Assembly: GCA_028679075.1 (NCBI GenBank)
Contig: JAJRCF010000002.1
Coordinates: 62,001-126,000, forward strand
Direction: 5' to 3'
DNA: 64,000 bases
Source: Methanoregula sp.
GTDB taxonomy: Archaea; Halobacteriota; Methanomicrobia; Methanomicrobiales; Methanospirillaceae
How positions within the stretch are numbered: the stretch's first letter is position 1; every line of letters starts with the position of its first letter. The notes beneath the pieces were generated by a model that saw only the letters and a list, made by a program, of their open reading frames with translations, ran no database searches and was not told where the DNA came from. Positions 10,571-19,191 of the stretch are shown in pieces. A program made the translations under genes and the position numbers.

Positions 10571-11069
10571 CTTCCAGTTCGGCGGCAACGTGGGCCCCTG
10601 CCTCCTCCCGGAGGGCTGCACGTTCATCTTCTCCACCACCGGCCGGGTCCGCCAGGTGCTGTACGGTGGCGTGCGCCTTGCAACCGTCCGGGCATCGGAT
10701 GGGCGGCTCACGATCAGTATCGAGGGGGCACGCCGGCTCCAGGCAGCACTTCCCGCCCCGGGATACCGGGTCACGGTCCGGGACGATGTGGCGGAGTTCG
10801 TGGCAAAGGGCAAGAACGCGTTTGCAAAACACGTGACCGCAGCCGACCCGCAGATACGCGCGGGCGATGACGTCATCGTCGTTGCCGGGAATGACCGGGT
10901 GATTGCCTGCGGCGCTGCCGTCGTTTCAGGCCCGGAGATGCTTGCATTTAATTACGGAGTAGCGGTAAAAGTACGGCAGGGATGTGAGAAGGATGCTTCC
11001 GGGAAACATCAATCCGCGCCAGATGAAGGCGATGATGAAGAAGCTCGGCATGAATGTCGAGCAGATTGA
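10515..11069 (+). CDS. PUA domain-containing protein
   Basis: GTG start inside recJ-like ORF; RRVQVIADFQFGGNVGPCLLP and C-terminal PUA 'RAGDDVIVVAGNDRVIACGAAVVSGPEM'. Confidence 0.7.
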   Translation: MSTGYSENSLLRRVQVIADFQFGGNVGPCLLPEGCTFIFSTTGRVRQVLYGGVRLATVRASDGRLTISIEGARRLQAALPAPGYRVTVRDDVAEFVAKGKNAFAKHVTAADPQIRAGDDVIVVAGNDRVIACGAAVVSGPEMLAFNYGVAVKVRQGCEKDASGKHQSAPDEGDDEEARHECRAD

Positions 11070-11331
11070 GGACGTGCAGAGTATCGTGATCAAGACGCCG
11101 AAAGGCAACTGGGTCTTCGACTCGGCCGAGGTCTCCGCAATGACCATGCAGGGTGCAACCACCTACCAGATCTCCGGCACGCCACGGTTCGAAGCAGCGG
11201 CAGTCGAGATCCCAAAAGAGGATGTCACGATGGTTGCTGCGCAGGCAAACGTGCCTGAAGAGAAAGCGAAAGAGGCACTGGTCGCCACAAAGGGCGACAT
11301 TGCCGAAGCGATCATGCGGCTTGCCCAGTGA
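10993..11331 (+). CDS. nac: nascent polypeptide-associated complex protein
   Basis: MLPGNINPRQMKAMMKKLGMNVEQIEDV + C-terminal UBA-like domain. Confidence 0.92.
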   Translation: MLPGNINPRQMKAMMKKLGMNVEQIEDVQSIVIKTPKGNWVFDSAEVSAMTMQGATTYQISGTPRFEAAAVEIPKEDVTMVAAQANVPEEKAKEALVATKGDIAEAIMRLAQ

Positions 11332-12056
11332 TGATCGAAGAGGGCGATCGGGTCCTGCTCGTCGGGGCAGGACGGGAATTTTTTGTCAAGGCCGGTAAGG
11401 GGTCACTTGGCACAGACAAGGGCCAGCTGGACCTTGCCGCTATCGTGGGAAAGAATGCCGGTGAGATTATCACGTCGCATTCCGGCGCGGAATTTATCAT
11501 CCGGATCCCGCGGCCAACAGACTTCTTCACGTACGGAAAGCGTTCCGGTGCCCCGATGCTGCCCAAGGACATCGGCCTTGTCATCGCATACACCGGCATG
11601 AACCACAACGATGACGTGCTCGACGCCGGCACCGGCAGCGGGATTGCCGCGATCTATTTCGGCGGCGTTGCAAGGAGCGTGAAGACGTACGAGGTGCGTC
11701 CCGAGTTCTCCACGCTCGCGATGAAAAATATCACGGAAGCAAAACTTGCGAATGTCGAGGCCGTGGCAAAGGATTTCCTTGAATCCGAGGGGTCATTCGA
11801 TGTTGTGCACCTCGACCTGCAGGTCCAGTCGGAGCATGTGACGCACGCATATTCCCTGCTCCGGTCCGGGGGATACCTGGCCTGCTACACGCCGTTCCTT
11901 GAGCAGATGGCGATCGTGGTCGATGCAGCAACGGAACTGTTCTCGGAAGTGCACACCCACGAGCTGATCGAGCGGGAGATGACCCGGTCGAAGCGGGGGA
12001 CGCGGCCTTCTACGAGCGTGTGTCACTCGGGGTATGTGACGATCGCGAGGAAATGA
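11328..12056 (+). CDS. tRNA (adenine-N1)-methyltransferase TrmI family
   Basis: 242 aa; DVLDAGTGSGIAAIYFGG SAM motif; TrmI-type N-domain; overlaps nac. Confidence 0.88.
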   Translation: MMIEEGDRVLLVGAGREFFVKAGKGSLGTDKGQLDLAAIVGKNAGEIITSHSGAEFIIRIPRPTDFFTYGKRSGAPMLPKDIGLVIAYTGMNHNDDVLDAGTGSGIAAIYFGGVARSVKTYEVRPEFSTLAMKNITEAKLANVEAVAKDFLESEGSFDVVHLDLQVQSEHVTHAYSLLRSGGYLACYTPFLEQMAIVVDAATELFSEVHTHELIEREMTRSKRGTRPSTSVCHSGYVTIARK

Positions 12057-12062
12057 GTGAAA

Positions 12063-12851
12063 TTATTGGTTTTTAGCATGTTTTGTGGCAACATGATCCG
12101 AATTTAGTTTTTTATTATTAGTTTCTTGGATATTTTCAATACCCTGTTTAGTAAGTTCGGATATGGAATTAGAAATTGCCTGTTTAATAACTGGATTCAT
12201 TTTTTCAAGGAATTTACTAGTAACTGTTTTGTCGGGCATTGCAGATTTAATTAAAAATTTTATAAACGGATCAGTAGGTGATTTTAGAAGATCTTTGAAC
12301 GTATCTGTAATAGAAGAAAGACAATAGAGAGTTTCAGCTGAACTATACAACTCATTGGCATCGTAATGCTCCTTTTTAAACTTAATTAAATTCGAAAAAT
12401 CAGATTCACGCAAATTTGAAAAATCAATTGTTAAAAAGGGGATTTTATCCATTACGTTTTCTTTTTGAGTGTCGGTAAAAAACCGATATACTTCACCATT
12501 AGTGAGAATTCCAAACTTTGCGTCATGAAACGCATTAAAATATTGAGCTAATTGAGGATCGTATTTACCTAAATCGACATTGAAAGGTTTAGATTCGATA
12601 AAAAGAATGGGTTTTTGATCCTTAAAGATTGCAAAATCCACTCTTTGATCCTTTTTCTCTCCCCATGGAGCTGAAAATTCTGGTTTTACTTCTAATGGAT
12701 TTGCAGTATCGTAACCAAGCAGTTGAATAAAGGGAATGATTAATGCAGTCTTTGCTGTTTCTTCATTGGCAATGTGAGCTTTTCTCTCTCGAATTTTCAC
12801 AGAGAATTCATCTAAATCAGTTTTAAATTTTGGATCTTCCTTTTTGCTCAT
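12063..12851 (-). CDS. type I restriction enzyme R N-terminal-domain (HsdR_N-like) protein
   Basis: 262 aa; DxRVDFAIFKDQKPILFIESKPF nuclease motif; markedly AT-rich compared with flanks. Confidence 0.75.
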   Translation of the reverse strand: MSKKEDPKFKTDLDEFSVKIRERKAHIANEETAKTALIIPFIQLLGYDTANPLEVKPEFSAPWGEKKDQRVDFAIFKDQKPILFIESKPFNVDLGKYDPQLAQYFNAFHDAKFGILTNGEVYRFFTDTQKENVMDKIPFLTIDFSNLRESDFSNLIKFKKEHYDANELYSSAETLYCLSSITDTFKDLLKSPTDPFIKFLIKSAMPDKTVTSKFLEKMNPVIKQAISNSISELTKQGIENIQETNNKKLNSDHVATKHAKNQ

Positions 12852-12960
12852 ACGAACACTCCAATGTAACGATAAAGCACTATAGTATTTTGCTAATAAA
12901 AAAACCTATTTAAAAAGATTTCTTATAATTTTTGAAAACCCTTTTTCATAATCATTTACG

Positions 12961-13080
12961 ATTCCCTACGCGCAAAACGCCTCGTCGGGTTTTGCGCTAC
13001 CCATTACCTGCACAAGAGCCTGAAAAGTCCTTGATGCCGCCGCAGGGCGCCCTTCGACTGCGGCGGCAAGTATCGCAATA
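12961..13080. repeat. structured intergenic repeat, copy B
   Basis: GCGCAAAAC-GCCTCGTCGG-GTTTTGCGC hairpin (12970-12997) and GCCGCCGCAG-N12-CTGCGGCGGC hairpin (13036-13067). Confidence 0.7.
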
Positions 13081-13104
13081 GGTTCATGTCACCCCCTCAT
13101 TCAT

Positions 13105-13379
13105 TTTGTACCCACGCTACCCCCTACACCCCATCACACATAAAAACTAACATAATAGTGAAGTAAAATTGACAAATATTTTCCTAAAATTCCCCAAGCC
13201 ATGTACGGGGTCACATGGGTACAAACTGATCCGGGCTCGCACCCACCCACGCAAATTTACCCTGCAAGAGCGTAGGAACGTCCGCATATTTTCGATGAAC
13301 ATTGTCAATATACAGGTAAAACCGTCAGCCAAATCAGCACCTGCCCCGCAGTACACTTTGTACCCACGCGACCCCCAAC
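13105..13379. repeat. triplet of TTTGTACCCAYGNKACCCC motifs in + / - / + orientation
   Basis: TTTGTACCCACGCTACCCCCTAC 13105-13127 (+); GTACGGGGTCACATGGGTACAAA 13203-13225 (-); TTTGTACCCACGCGACCCCCAAC 13357-13379 (+). Confidence 0.65.
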
Positions 13380-13436
13380 ACGAACCACCAACATTTTATT
13401 GCACCCGCTCGTTCCCGTACTCAGGAAGATAGTACC

Positions 13437-13940
13437 ATGACCCGTTTCCGCACACGCCCCGGCACCCGCAGTGCATCGCGGCGGCTGAACCGCCCGATCC
13501 CGGATATCCGTACGTTTGCCTCGATTATCCGGAAGCTTGCCATCGAAAACCCGTTCGGGTGCACTTCGTATCATACCGTGAGGAAAGTACATCCCCCGGT
13601 GAAGGCGATCCGGGAGCGCTACACAGCCAAGTTCGTGTACCTGGATGCAAAAGGGAAGCAAGTGGGTACCAGTTCAGAGGTCTATGATTCCGTGGATGGC
13701 TATGAGATCGGCAAAGCCTCCATGATCACGAATATGGCCAACATCGCTGCCCACCGGGGGAAGGTCGTGCATCTCCCGGATGCCGATCTCTATTCAACCA
13801 CCCTGAAATGCCATGACCCCTCGGATGAACTCTATCTCGTGAGCCTTGCCCGCGAGCGGATCACGGTCTCGTCCTATACCGACGACGCGATCCTGAAAAA
13901 GGTGGAGAAGTGGGCGGGAACAGTACCGGAACTGGCCTGA
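13437..13940 (+). CDS. hypothetical protein
   Basis: 167-aa ORF; plausible coding composition, no recognised family. Confidence 0.6.
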   Translation: MTRFRTRPGTRSASRRLNRPIPDIRTFASIIRKLAIENPFGCTSYHTVRKVHPPVKAIRERYTAKFVYLDAKGKQVGTSSEVYDSVDGYEIGKASMITNMANIAAHRGKVVHLPDADLYSTTLKCHDPSDELYLVSLARERITVSSYTDDAILKKVEKWAGTVPELA

Positions 13941-13967
13941 ACGTGCCGGGAGAAAAAAGAAGGGGGA

Positions 13968-15395
13968 TTACTCCACAATCTCATGCCGGTTCTTGTCCCC
14001 GCGCCCGATCCCCTTGTAGATGAACCCGAGCCGGATGTACGTATCCGGGTCAACCATATTGCGCCCGTCAACAATCACCGGGTGCTTCTTTCCGGTGAGG
14101 TTCTTGAGATACGGTGCGTCGAGACCCTTGTAGAGGTTGTGCCCGGCAAAGATCACGATCGCATCCGCACCTTCGACTGCCTCCTCGACAAACGGGACGA
14201 TCGGCACGCCGGGGTACTCGGCCACGTACGGGTCGTGGACGGACACCTTCGCACCGCCTTTCACCAGAAGATCGCGGTAGGGTTCCGAAGGAGTATTCCG
14301 GGTATCGTCTGAGTTCGAGAGGAACGCCCACCCGAGCAGCGCAACCTTTACCCCCTTCACCGGCCGGCCCGCCCGTTCCAGCGCCTCCTTCGTGAGCCGG
14401 AACATGTGGGCGGGCATGAAGTCGTTGATCCGCCGGGCGAGCACGTAGAGCGAGGGTTCTCCTGCCGGGTAATCGAGCAGATCCTTCCCCAGCACCTGCA
14501 CGCCGCGTTCGAGGTGGTAGGTATCCTTCGTGAGGCAGTGCCCCCCGACACCGGCACCGGGCCAGAGCATTGCCCGCGTGATCCCTTCACCCTTCAGGCT
14601 GTCAATGCCGGTCCGCACATCGTACACATTGATCCCCATTGCCTCGCAGTAGAGGGCGAGCTCGTTGATAGCCGCGAGCTGGAGGTCGCGGAACGTGTTC
14701 TCCGCGGTCTTTGTCACTTCCGCCGCCGTTGCGGTCATCGGGATCACCTTCCCGAGGGTCAGGACCGGGGTGTAGAGCTCTGTTGCCCTCTGCGTGCTCG
14801 CCTCATCGATGCCGCCGACAATACGGTCGTGCTCCCGGATATTGCGCAGGAGCCTGCCGACCATCACCCGTTCCGGCGCATGGGCAAGGGCAAAGTCCTT
14901 ACCGGCCACGAGCCCGGACTCCTGTTCGAGCATACCGCGGGCGACCCCGGTCGTTGTGCCCGGCGTTATAGTGGATTCGAGCACTACCAGCATGCCGGGC
15001 GTGAGGTTCCGGCCAACATTCCGGATCCCCTCGAATAATGCCGAGAAGTCCGGGAGCAGGTCTTCCTTGTTCAGGAACGGGGTCTGGATCGAGAGGGTGA
15101 CCGCATCCAGCTCGCGGATCTTCGAAAAGTCCGACGTGCAGGAGAATTTGCCTGCGGCAACGACCTTCCTTAACAGGTCTTCAAGCCCGGGCTCCTCGCC
15201 TTTGAGCGGGCACTCCCCCCGGTTGAGCATGGCGATCTTGTAACCGGATGAAGGGGAGTCACGCTGGAACCCATACACCTTGTCGAACTGCGGGGCATCC
15301 GCAAACAGTACCGCGGCCGGGATGCCGACATACCCCATGCCAAGCACGCCGATCTTCTTTACCGGTCCCCGTTTCCTGATGATATCCGAAAGCAT
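13968..15395 (-). CDS. nucleotide sugar (UDP-GlcNAc/ManNAc-type) dehydrogenase
   Basis: 475 aa from MLSDIIRKRGPVKKIGVLGMGYVGIPAAVLFA; WPGAGVGGHCLTKDTYHL; the track's upstream extension is probably spurious. Confidence 0.88.
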   Translation of the reverse strand: MLSDIIRKRGPVKKIGVLGMGYVGIPAAVLFADAPQFDKVYGFQRDSPSSGYKIAMLNRGECPLKGEEPGLEDLLRKVVAAGKFSCTSDFSKIRELDAVTLSIQTPFLNKEDLLPDFSALFEGIRNVGRNLTPGMLVVLESTITPGTTTGVARGMLEQESGLVAGKDFALAHAPERVMVGRLLRNIREHDRIVGGIDEASTQRATELYTPVLTLGKVIPMTATAAEVTKTAENTFRDLQLAAINELALYCEAMGINVYDVRTGIDSLKGEGITRAMLWPGAGVGGHCLTKDTYHLERGVQVLGKDLLDYPAGEPSLYVLARRINDFMPAHMFRLTKEALERAGRPVKGVKVALLGWAFLSNSDDTRNTPSEPYRDLLVKGGAKVSVHDPYVAEYPGVPIVPFVEEAVEGADAIVIFAGHNLYKGLDAPYLKNLTGKKHPVIVDGRNMVDPDTYIRLGFIYKGIGRGDKNRHEIVE

Positions 15396-15438
15396 TGCTT
15401 CACCCCCAGTCCTGTCCCCTGTGCGGAGGTCCCAGAAA

Positions 15439-16341
15439 TCAGAGACCCGCCTGGATCGTCTCGCATACCCGCAGGTTCTCGATCGCCTGCTCCGGCGTGA
15501 TCGGGAACGGGCTTTTGGTACGCACGCACTCGACAAAGGTCGAGAGTTCCCGCTTCAGCGGCTCGAGCTTGTTCACCATCACCTTCTCGATGATGTTCTC
15601 CTGGACATACCGTTCGGCCTCGAACTGGTACTGTCCCGGCTTCCGGTAGATCGTGACTTCCTGCGTCATGAAATCGCCCTCGATCGTACAGTCTTCCTGT
15701 TCGACATAGATCATGCGGATCTTCTTGGAGGACTTGCGGCTCGCGGAGAGGGCAACCGGGATCTTCCCGCACTTCATCAGGACACTGCACACGTCAGCTG
15801 AACCGGCGCTGTGGATCGCGGAGGGCTGGCCGAACAGGTTGAGGAGGATATCGATATCATGGATCATCAGGTCCTCGATAACCGTGCTGCCCGTCACCCG
15901 TGCCGACGCCGGGTTGTGCCGTTTCATCTCCACGTAGAGCGGCTTGTCCACGATCTTTTTGATCTCGCTCAAGACCGGGTTGAACCGCTCGATGTGGCCG
16001 ACCCCGATCGTGATCCCGGCAGGGGCGGACGTCATAAGGTCGATGGCTTCCTTTGCCGTGGCAGCGATCGGTTTCTCGATGAGCACCGCCTTTTTCGCTG
16101 CAAAGACCTGCCGCACCGTTGCCGCGTGGAACGGGGTTGGCACGCAGACGCTGACCGCGTCCGACCGTGCCAGCAGCTCGTCCATGGAACGGCAGACAAC
16201 GGCGCCATGCTGGTCACCGATGGTCTTTGCTGCTGCCGCGTTCACGTCAAACACGGCAACGGAGTCCACGCTCTTCAGTTCGGAGTAGACGCGGACGTGG
16301 TTCTTTCCCATGGCCCCGACACCGATGATGCCGATATCCAT
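15439..16341 (-). CDS. Gfo/Idh/MocA-family oxidoreductase
   Basis: 300 aa; IGIIGVGAMGKNHVRVYSEL, EKPIAATAKEA. Confidence 0.9.
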   Translation of the reverse strand: MDIGIIGVGAMGKNHVRVYSELKSVDSVAVFDVNAAAAKTIGDQHGAVVCRSMDELLARSDAVSVCVPTPFHAATVRQVFAAKKAVLIEKPIAATAKEAIDLMTSAPAGITIGVGHIERFNPVLSEIKKIVDKPLYVEMKRHNPASARVTGSTVIEDLMIHDIDILLNLFGQPSAIHSAGSADVCSVLMKCGKIPVALSASRKSSKKIRMIYVEQEDCTIEGDFMTQEVTIYRKPGQYQFEAERYVQENIIEKVMVNKLEPLKRELSTFVECVRTKSPFPITPEQAIENLRVCETIQAGL

Positions 16342-16342
16342 T

Positions 16343-17437
16343 TCAGCTCACCCGGTTGATGGTGTCGCAGATATATGCGAGCTGTTTCTGGTCGAGCATG
16401 GGGTGGACCGGGAGACTCAGCACCGATCCGGCGAGCCGGGTCGCGACCGGGCACGGGTCCGGGCTGTTCTCAAGACCGAAGACCGGTTGCCGGTGCAGGG
16501 GGATCGGGTAGTGGATCGCGCTGCCGATCCCCTTGGCCTTCAGATATTCGATAAACTCTGCCCGGCTCATCGGGAACTCATCGGTAAGGCGGATGACATA
16601 CTGGTGGTATACCGATTGCACACCCGGCGCAATGACCGGGGTGATGAGCCCCTTAACAGAGAGGTGAGTATTGAAGTACCCGGCATTCTTCCGGCGCCTC
16701 AGGTTGAACTGTTCCAGCCTTTTCAGCTGGACAAGCCCGATCGCGGCAGCGATATCGGTCATCCGGTAGTTGTAACCGAGCCGCGTATGGAGGTATTTCT
16801 CGCTCTGGCCGTGGTTGACGATAAGGCGGAGCTGATCGTTTGCGGCCTTATCAGGTGTCGTCACCATCCCGCCTTCGCCGGTGATCATGTTCTTTGTTGC
16901 ATAAAAGGAGAAACAGGCAAAGTGCCCGAACCCTCCCACGGGTTCCCCGTTGGACTGGGCGCCGTGGGCCTGGGCTGCGTCCTCGATCAGTTTCAGGTTA
17001 TGGCGCTCGCAGCATGCCTGCACTGCACGGACATCAAACGGCTGGCCAAAGAGGTGGACGCCGATCACCGCACGTGTCTCTGGCGTTATGCGCTCCTCGA
17101 TCAGCCGGGGGTTGATATTGAAGGTCTGTTCGTCCACATCCACGAACACCGGCGTTGCGCCGCACATCGCTACCGCTGATGCCGTGGCAAAGAACGTGAA
17201 TGCCGGCACGATCACCTCGTCACCGGGCCCGACACCCGCGGCAAGCAGTGCGGTGTGAAGGGCGGCAGTGCCATTGTTCACCGCAACGGCATACGGGGTG
17301 CCGCAGTAATCGGCAAACTTTCGCTCGAATTCAAGAACCCGTTCCCCCGAAGCCAGCATACCGGATTCGAGAACTGCCGTCACCGCGGATATTTCTTCCG
17401 GGCCGATCACCGGCCGTGCAATATGTATAGGATCCAA
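16343..17437 (-). CDS. DegT/DnrJ/EryC1/StrS family aminotransferase
   Basis: 364 aa; 'LIEDAAQAHGAQ', 'CFSFYATKNMITGEGGMVTT'. Confidence 0.92.
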   Translation of the reverse strand: MDPIHIARPVIGPEEISAVTAVLESGMLASGERVLEFERKFADYCGTPYAVAVNNGTAALHTALLAAGVGPGDEVIVPAFTFFATASAVAMCGATPVFVDVDEQTFNINPRLIEERITPETRAVIGVHLFGQPFDVRAVQACCERHNLKLIEDAAQAHGAQSNGEPVGGFGHFACFSFYATKNMITGEGGMVTTPDKAANDQLRLIVNHGQSEKYLHTRLGYNYRMTDIAAAIGLVQLKRLEQFNLRRRKNAGYFNTHLSVKGLITPVIAPGVQSVYHQYVIRLTDEFPMSRAEFIEYLKAKGIGSAIHYPIPLHRQPVFGLENSPDPCPVATRLAGSVLSLPVHPMLDQKQLAYICDTINRVS

Positions 17438-17611
17438 GGAGTTTCCTCACAAAACCTGAACAGATATTGATAAGAAAATGCGTAACCATCCAATAATATT
17501 ATTCCTGTCCGTAGCAGGGTGCTAAAAGGGAAGACGGCCTTTCCAGTGGGAAGAGAGGTAATTTAGGGCATGAGCAAAATATATTCACCAGATAAAGAGT
17601 CGGGAGGGTGA

Positions 17612-18511
17612 GTGGTGCACCATATCATATCGATCGGGGACTTTGACCGGAACGGGATCGACCGCCTGCTGGATCATGCAGGCCAGATCGACAGGAAAAA
17701 ATACGATTCGAATGCCCTTGGCGGAAAGATCCTCGCCGTCCTCTTCTTTGAGCCCAGCACGCGGACCCGGCTCTCCTTTGAATCGGCCATTGCCCGGCTT
17801 GGCGGCACCTCCCTCTCGGTCGGCAGCGTTGAGGCCTGCTCCATGGCAAAAGGCGAGACCCTTGCCGACACCGTCCGCGTTGTGAGCGGGTATGCGGACG
17901 CGATCGTCATCCGGCACCCGAAAGAGGGGGCCGCGCGGCTTGCCGCAGAGTTCTCCACCGTCCCGGTCATCAATGCCGGCGACGGTGCGGGACAGCACCC
18001 GTCCCAGACCCTCCTCGACCTGTACACGATCCGCCAGTCGATGCCCATCGATAACATCGACATCGCGCTGATCGGCGACCTGCGCTACGGGCGGACCGCC
18101 CATTCCCTTGCCTCGGCCCTCTCGCTCTACAATGCCCGGCTCCATACCATCAGCCCCAAGGGGCTCGAACTTCCCGCAACGCTCTCGGAGCAGCTGACGG
18201 AAAAAGGGATGGAGATCATCGAGCACGACAGCATCAGCGACATCATCCGCGAGGTGGACGTGCTCTACGTCACGAGGATCCAGCGCGAACGGTTCCCCGA
18301 TTCGGCATCGTACTTCAACGTTGCCTCAAGCTACCGGATCACCCCGGAACTGCTGGCGGATGCAAAGAAACACCTGATCGTGCTCCACCCGCTCCCGCGT
18401 GTCGACGAGATCGACCCCCGGGTTGACAGCCTGCCCCATGCCCGGTACTTCGAACAGTCGAGAAACGGCGTCCCGGTCCGGATGGCGATGCTGATGCAGG
18501 TGATGCAATGA
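17612..18511 (+). CDS. pyrB: aspartate carbamoyltransferase catalytic subunit
   Basis: 299 aa; FFEPSTRTRLSFESA; GTG start. Confidence 0.96.
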   Translation: MVHHIISIGDFDRNGIDRLLDHAGQIDRKKYDSNALGGKILAVLFFEPSTRTRLSFESAIARLGGTSLSVGSVEACSMAKGETLADTVRVVSGYADAIVIRHPKEGAARLAAEFSTVPVINAGDGAGQHPSQTLLDLYTIRQSMPIDNIDIALIGDLRYGRTAHSLASALSLYNARLHTISPKGLELPATLSEQLTEKGMEIIEHDSISDIIREVDVLYVTRIQRERFPDSASYFNVASSYRITPELLADAKKHLIVLHPLPRVDEIDPRVDSLPHARYFEQSRNGVPVRMAMLMQVMQ

Positions 18512-18981
18512 AGAACAGCGAATCGGCTGAGAACGAGGGGCTGCTGGTCCGCCGGATCAAGAACGGCACGGTGATCGACCACATCGACAGCGGCGAGGCC
18601 CTCAATGTCGTCAAGATCCTCGGTATCACCGGGACAACGCAGGAAGCCCTCTCCATCGCGACCAATGTCCAGAGCCGGAACATGGGGAAGAAGGACATCG
18701 TCAAGCTGACAAACCGCGAGCTCTCAAAAGAGGAGGTGGACCGGATCGCCCTGATCTCACCGCGTGCAACCATCAATATCATCCGGAACTACAAGGTCTT
18801 CGAGAAGAAAGGGGTGGAGATCCCGACCCTGATCGAGGGCCTGGTCCGCTGCCCGAACCCCGGGTGCATATCCAATACCCATGAACCGATCCGGAGCAAA
18901 TTCAGGGTCCTGCCAAACGGGCTCCACTGCATCTATTGCGACTGGGTGATCACGAGGGATATCACCAGCCATATCATCTGA
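18508..18981 (+). CDS. pyrI: aspartate carbamoyltransferase regulatory subunit
   Basis: 157 aa; RRIKNGTVIDHIDSGEALNVVKIL; C-terminal CPNPGC/CIYCD zinc site; 4-nt overlap with pyrB. Confidence 0.96.
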   Translation: MKNSESAENEGLLVRRIKNGTVIDHIDSGEALNVVKILGITGTTQEALSIATNVQSRNMGKKDIVKLTNRELSKEEVDRIALISPRATINIIRNYKVFEKKGVEIPTLIEGLVRCPNPGCISNTHEPIRSKFRVLPNGLHCIYCDWVITRDITSHII

Positions 18982-19191
18982 TCCTTTCCGGATCCCGTTT
19001 TTATCTCATCACTCCCGGAGTCCCGATCATTCGCAGGGGGCCATTCCGGACGTCAAGATCTTCAGGACCGGGGATAAATCCGGGTTTTTCTTATATATTC
19101 CTACAGATATTTCTCCATTTTTTAGAAACCACGTGGGAAAAACAGGGTGATGGAATTAAATATCTGTTCATTGATAACTCTGGGTGTGATC

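Noticed and set aside
13305-13661. 118-aa minus ORF overlapping the start of the 13437-13940 gene
   Set aside because: Covers the motif triplet and an antisense region; no coding signature.
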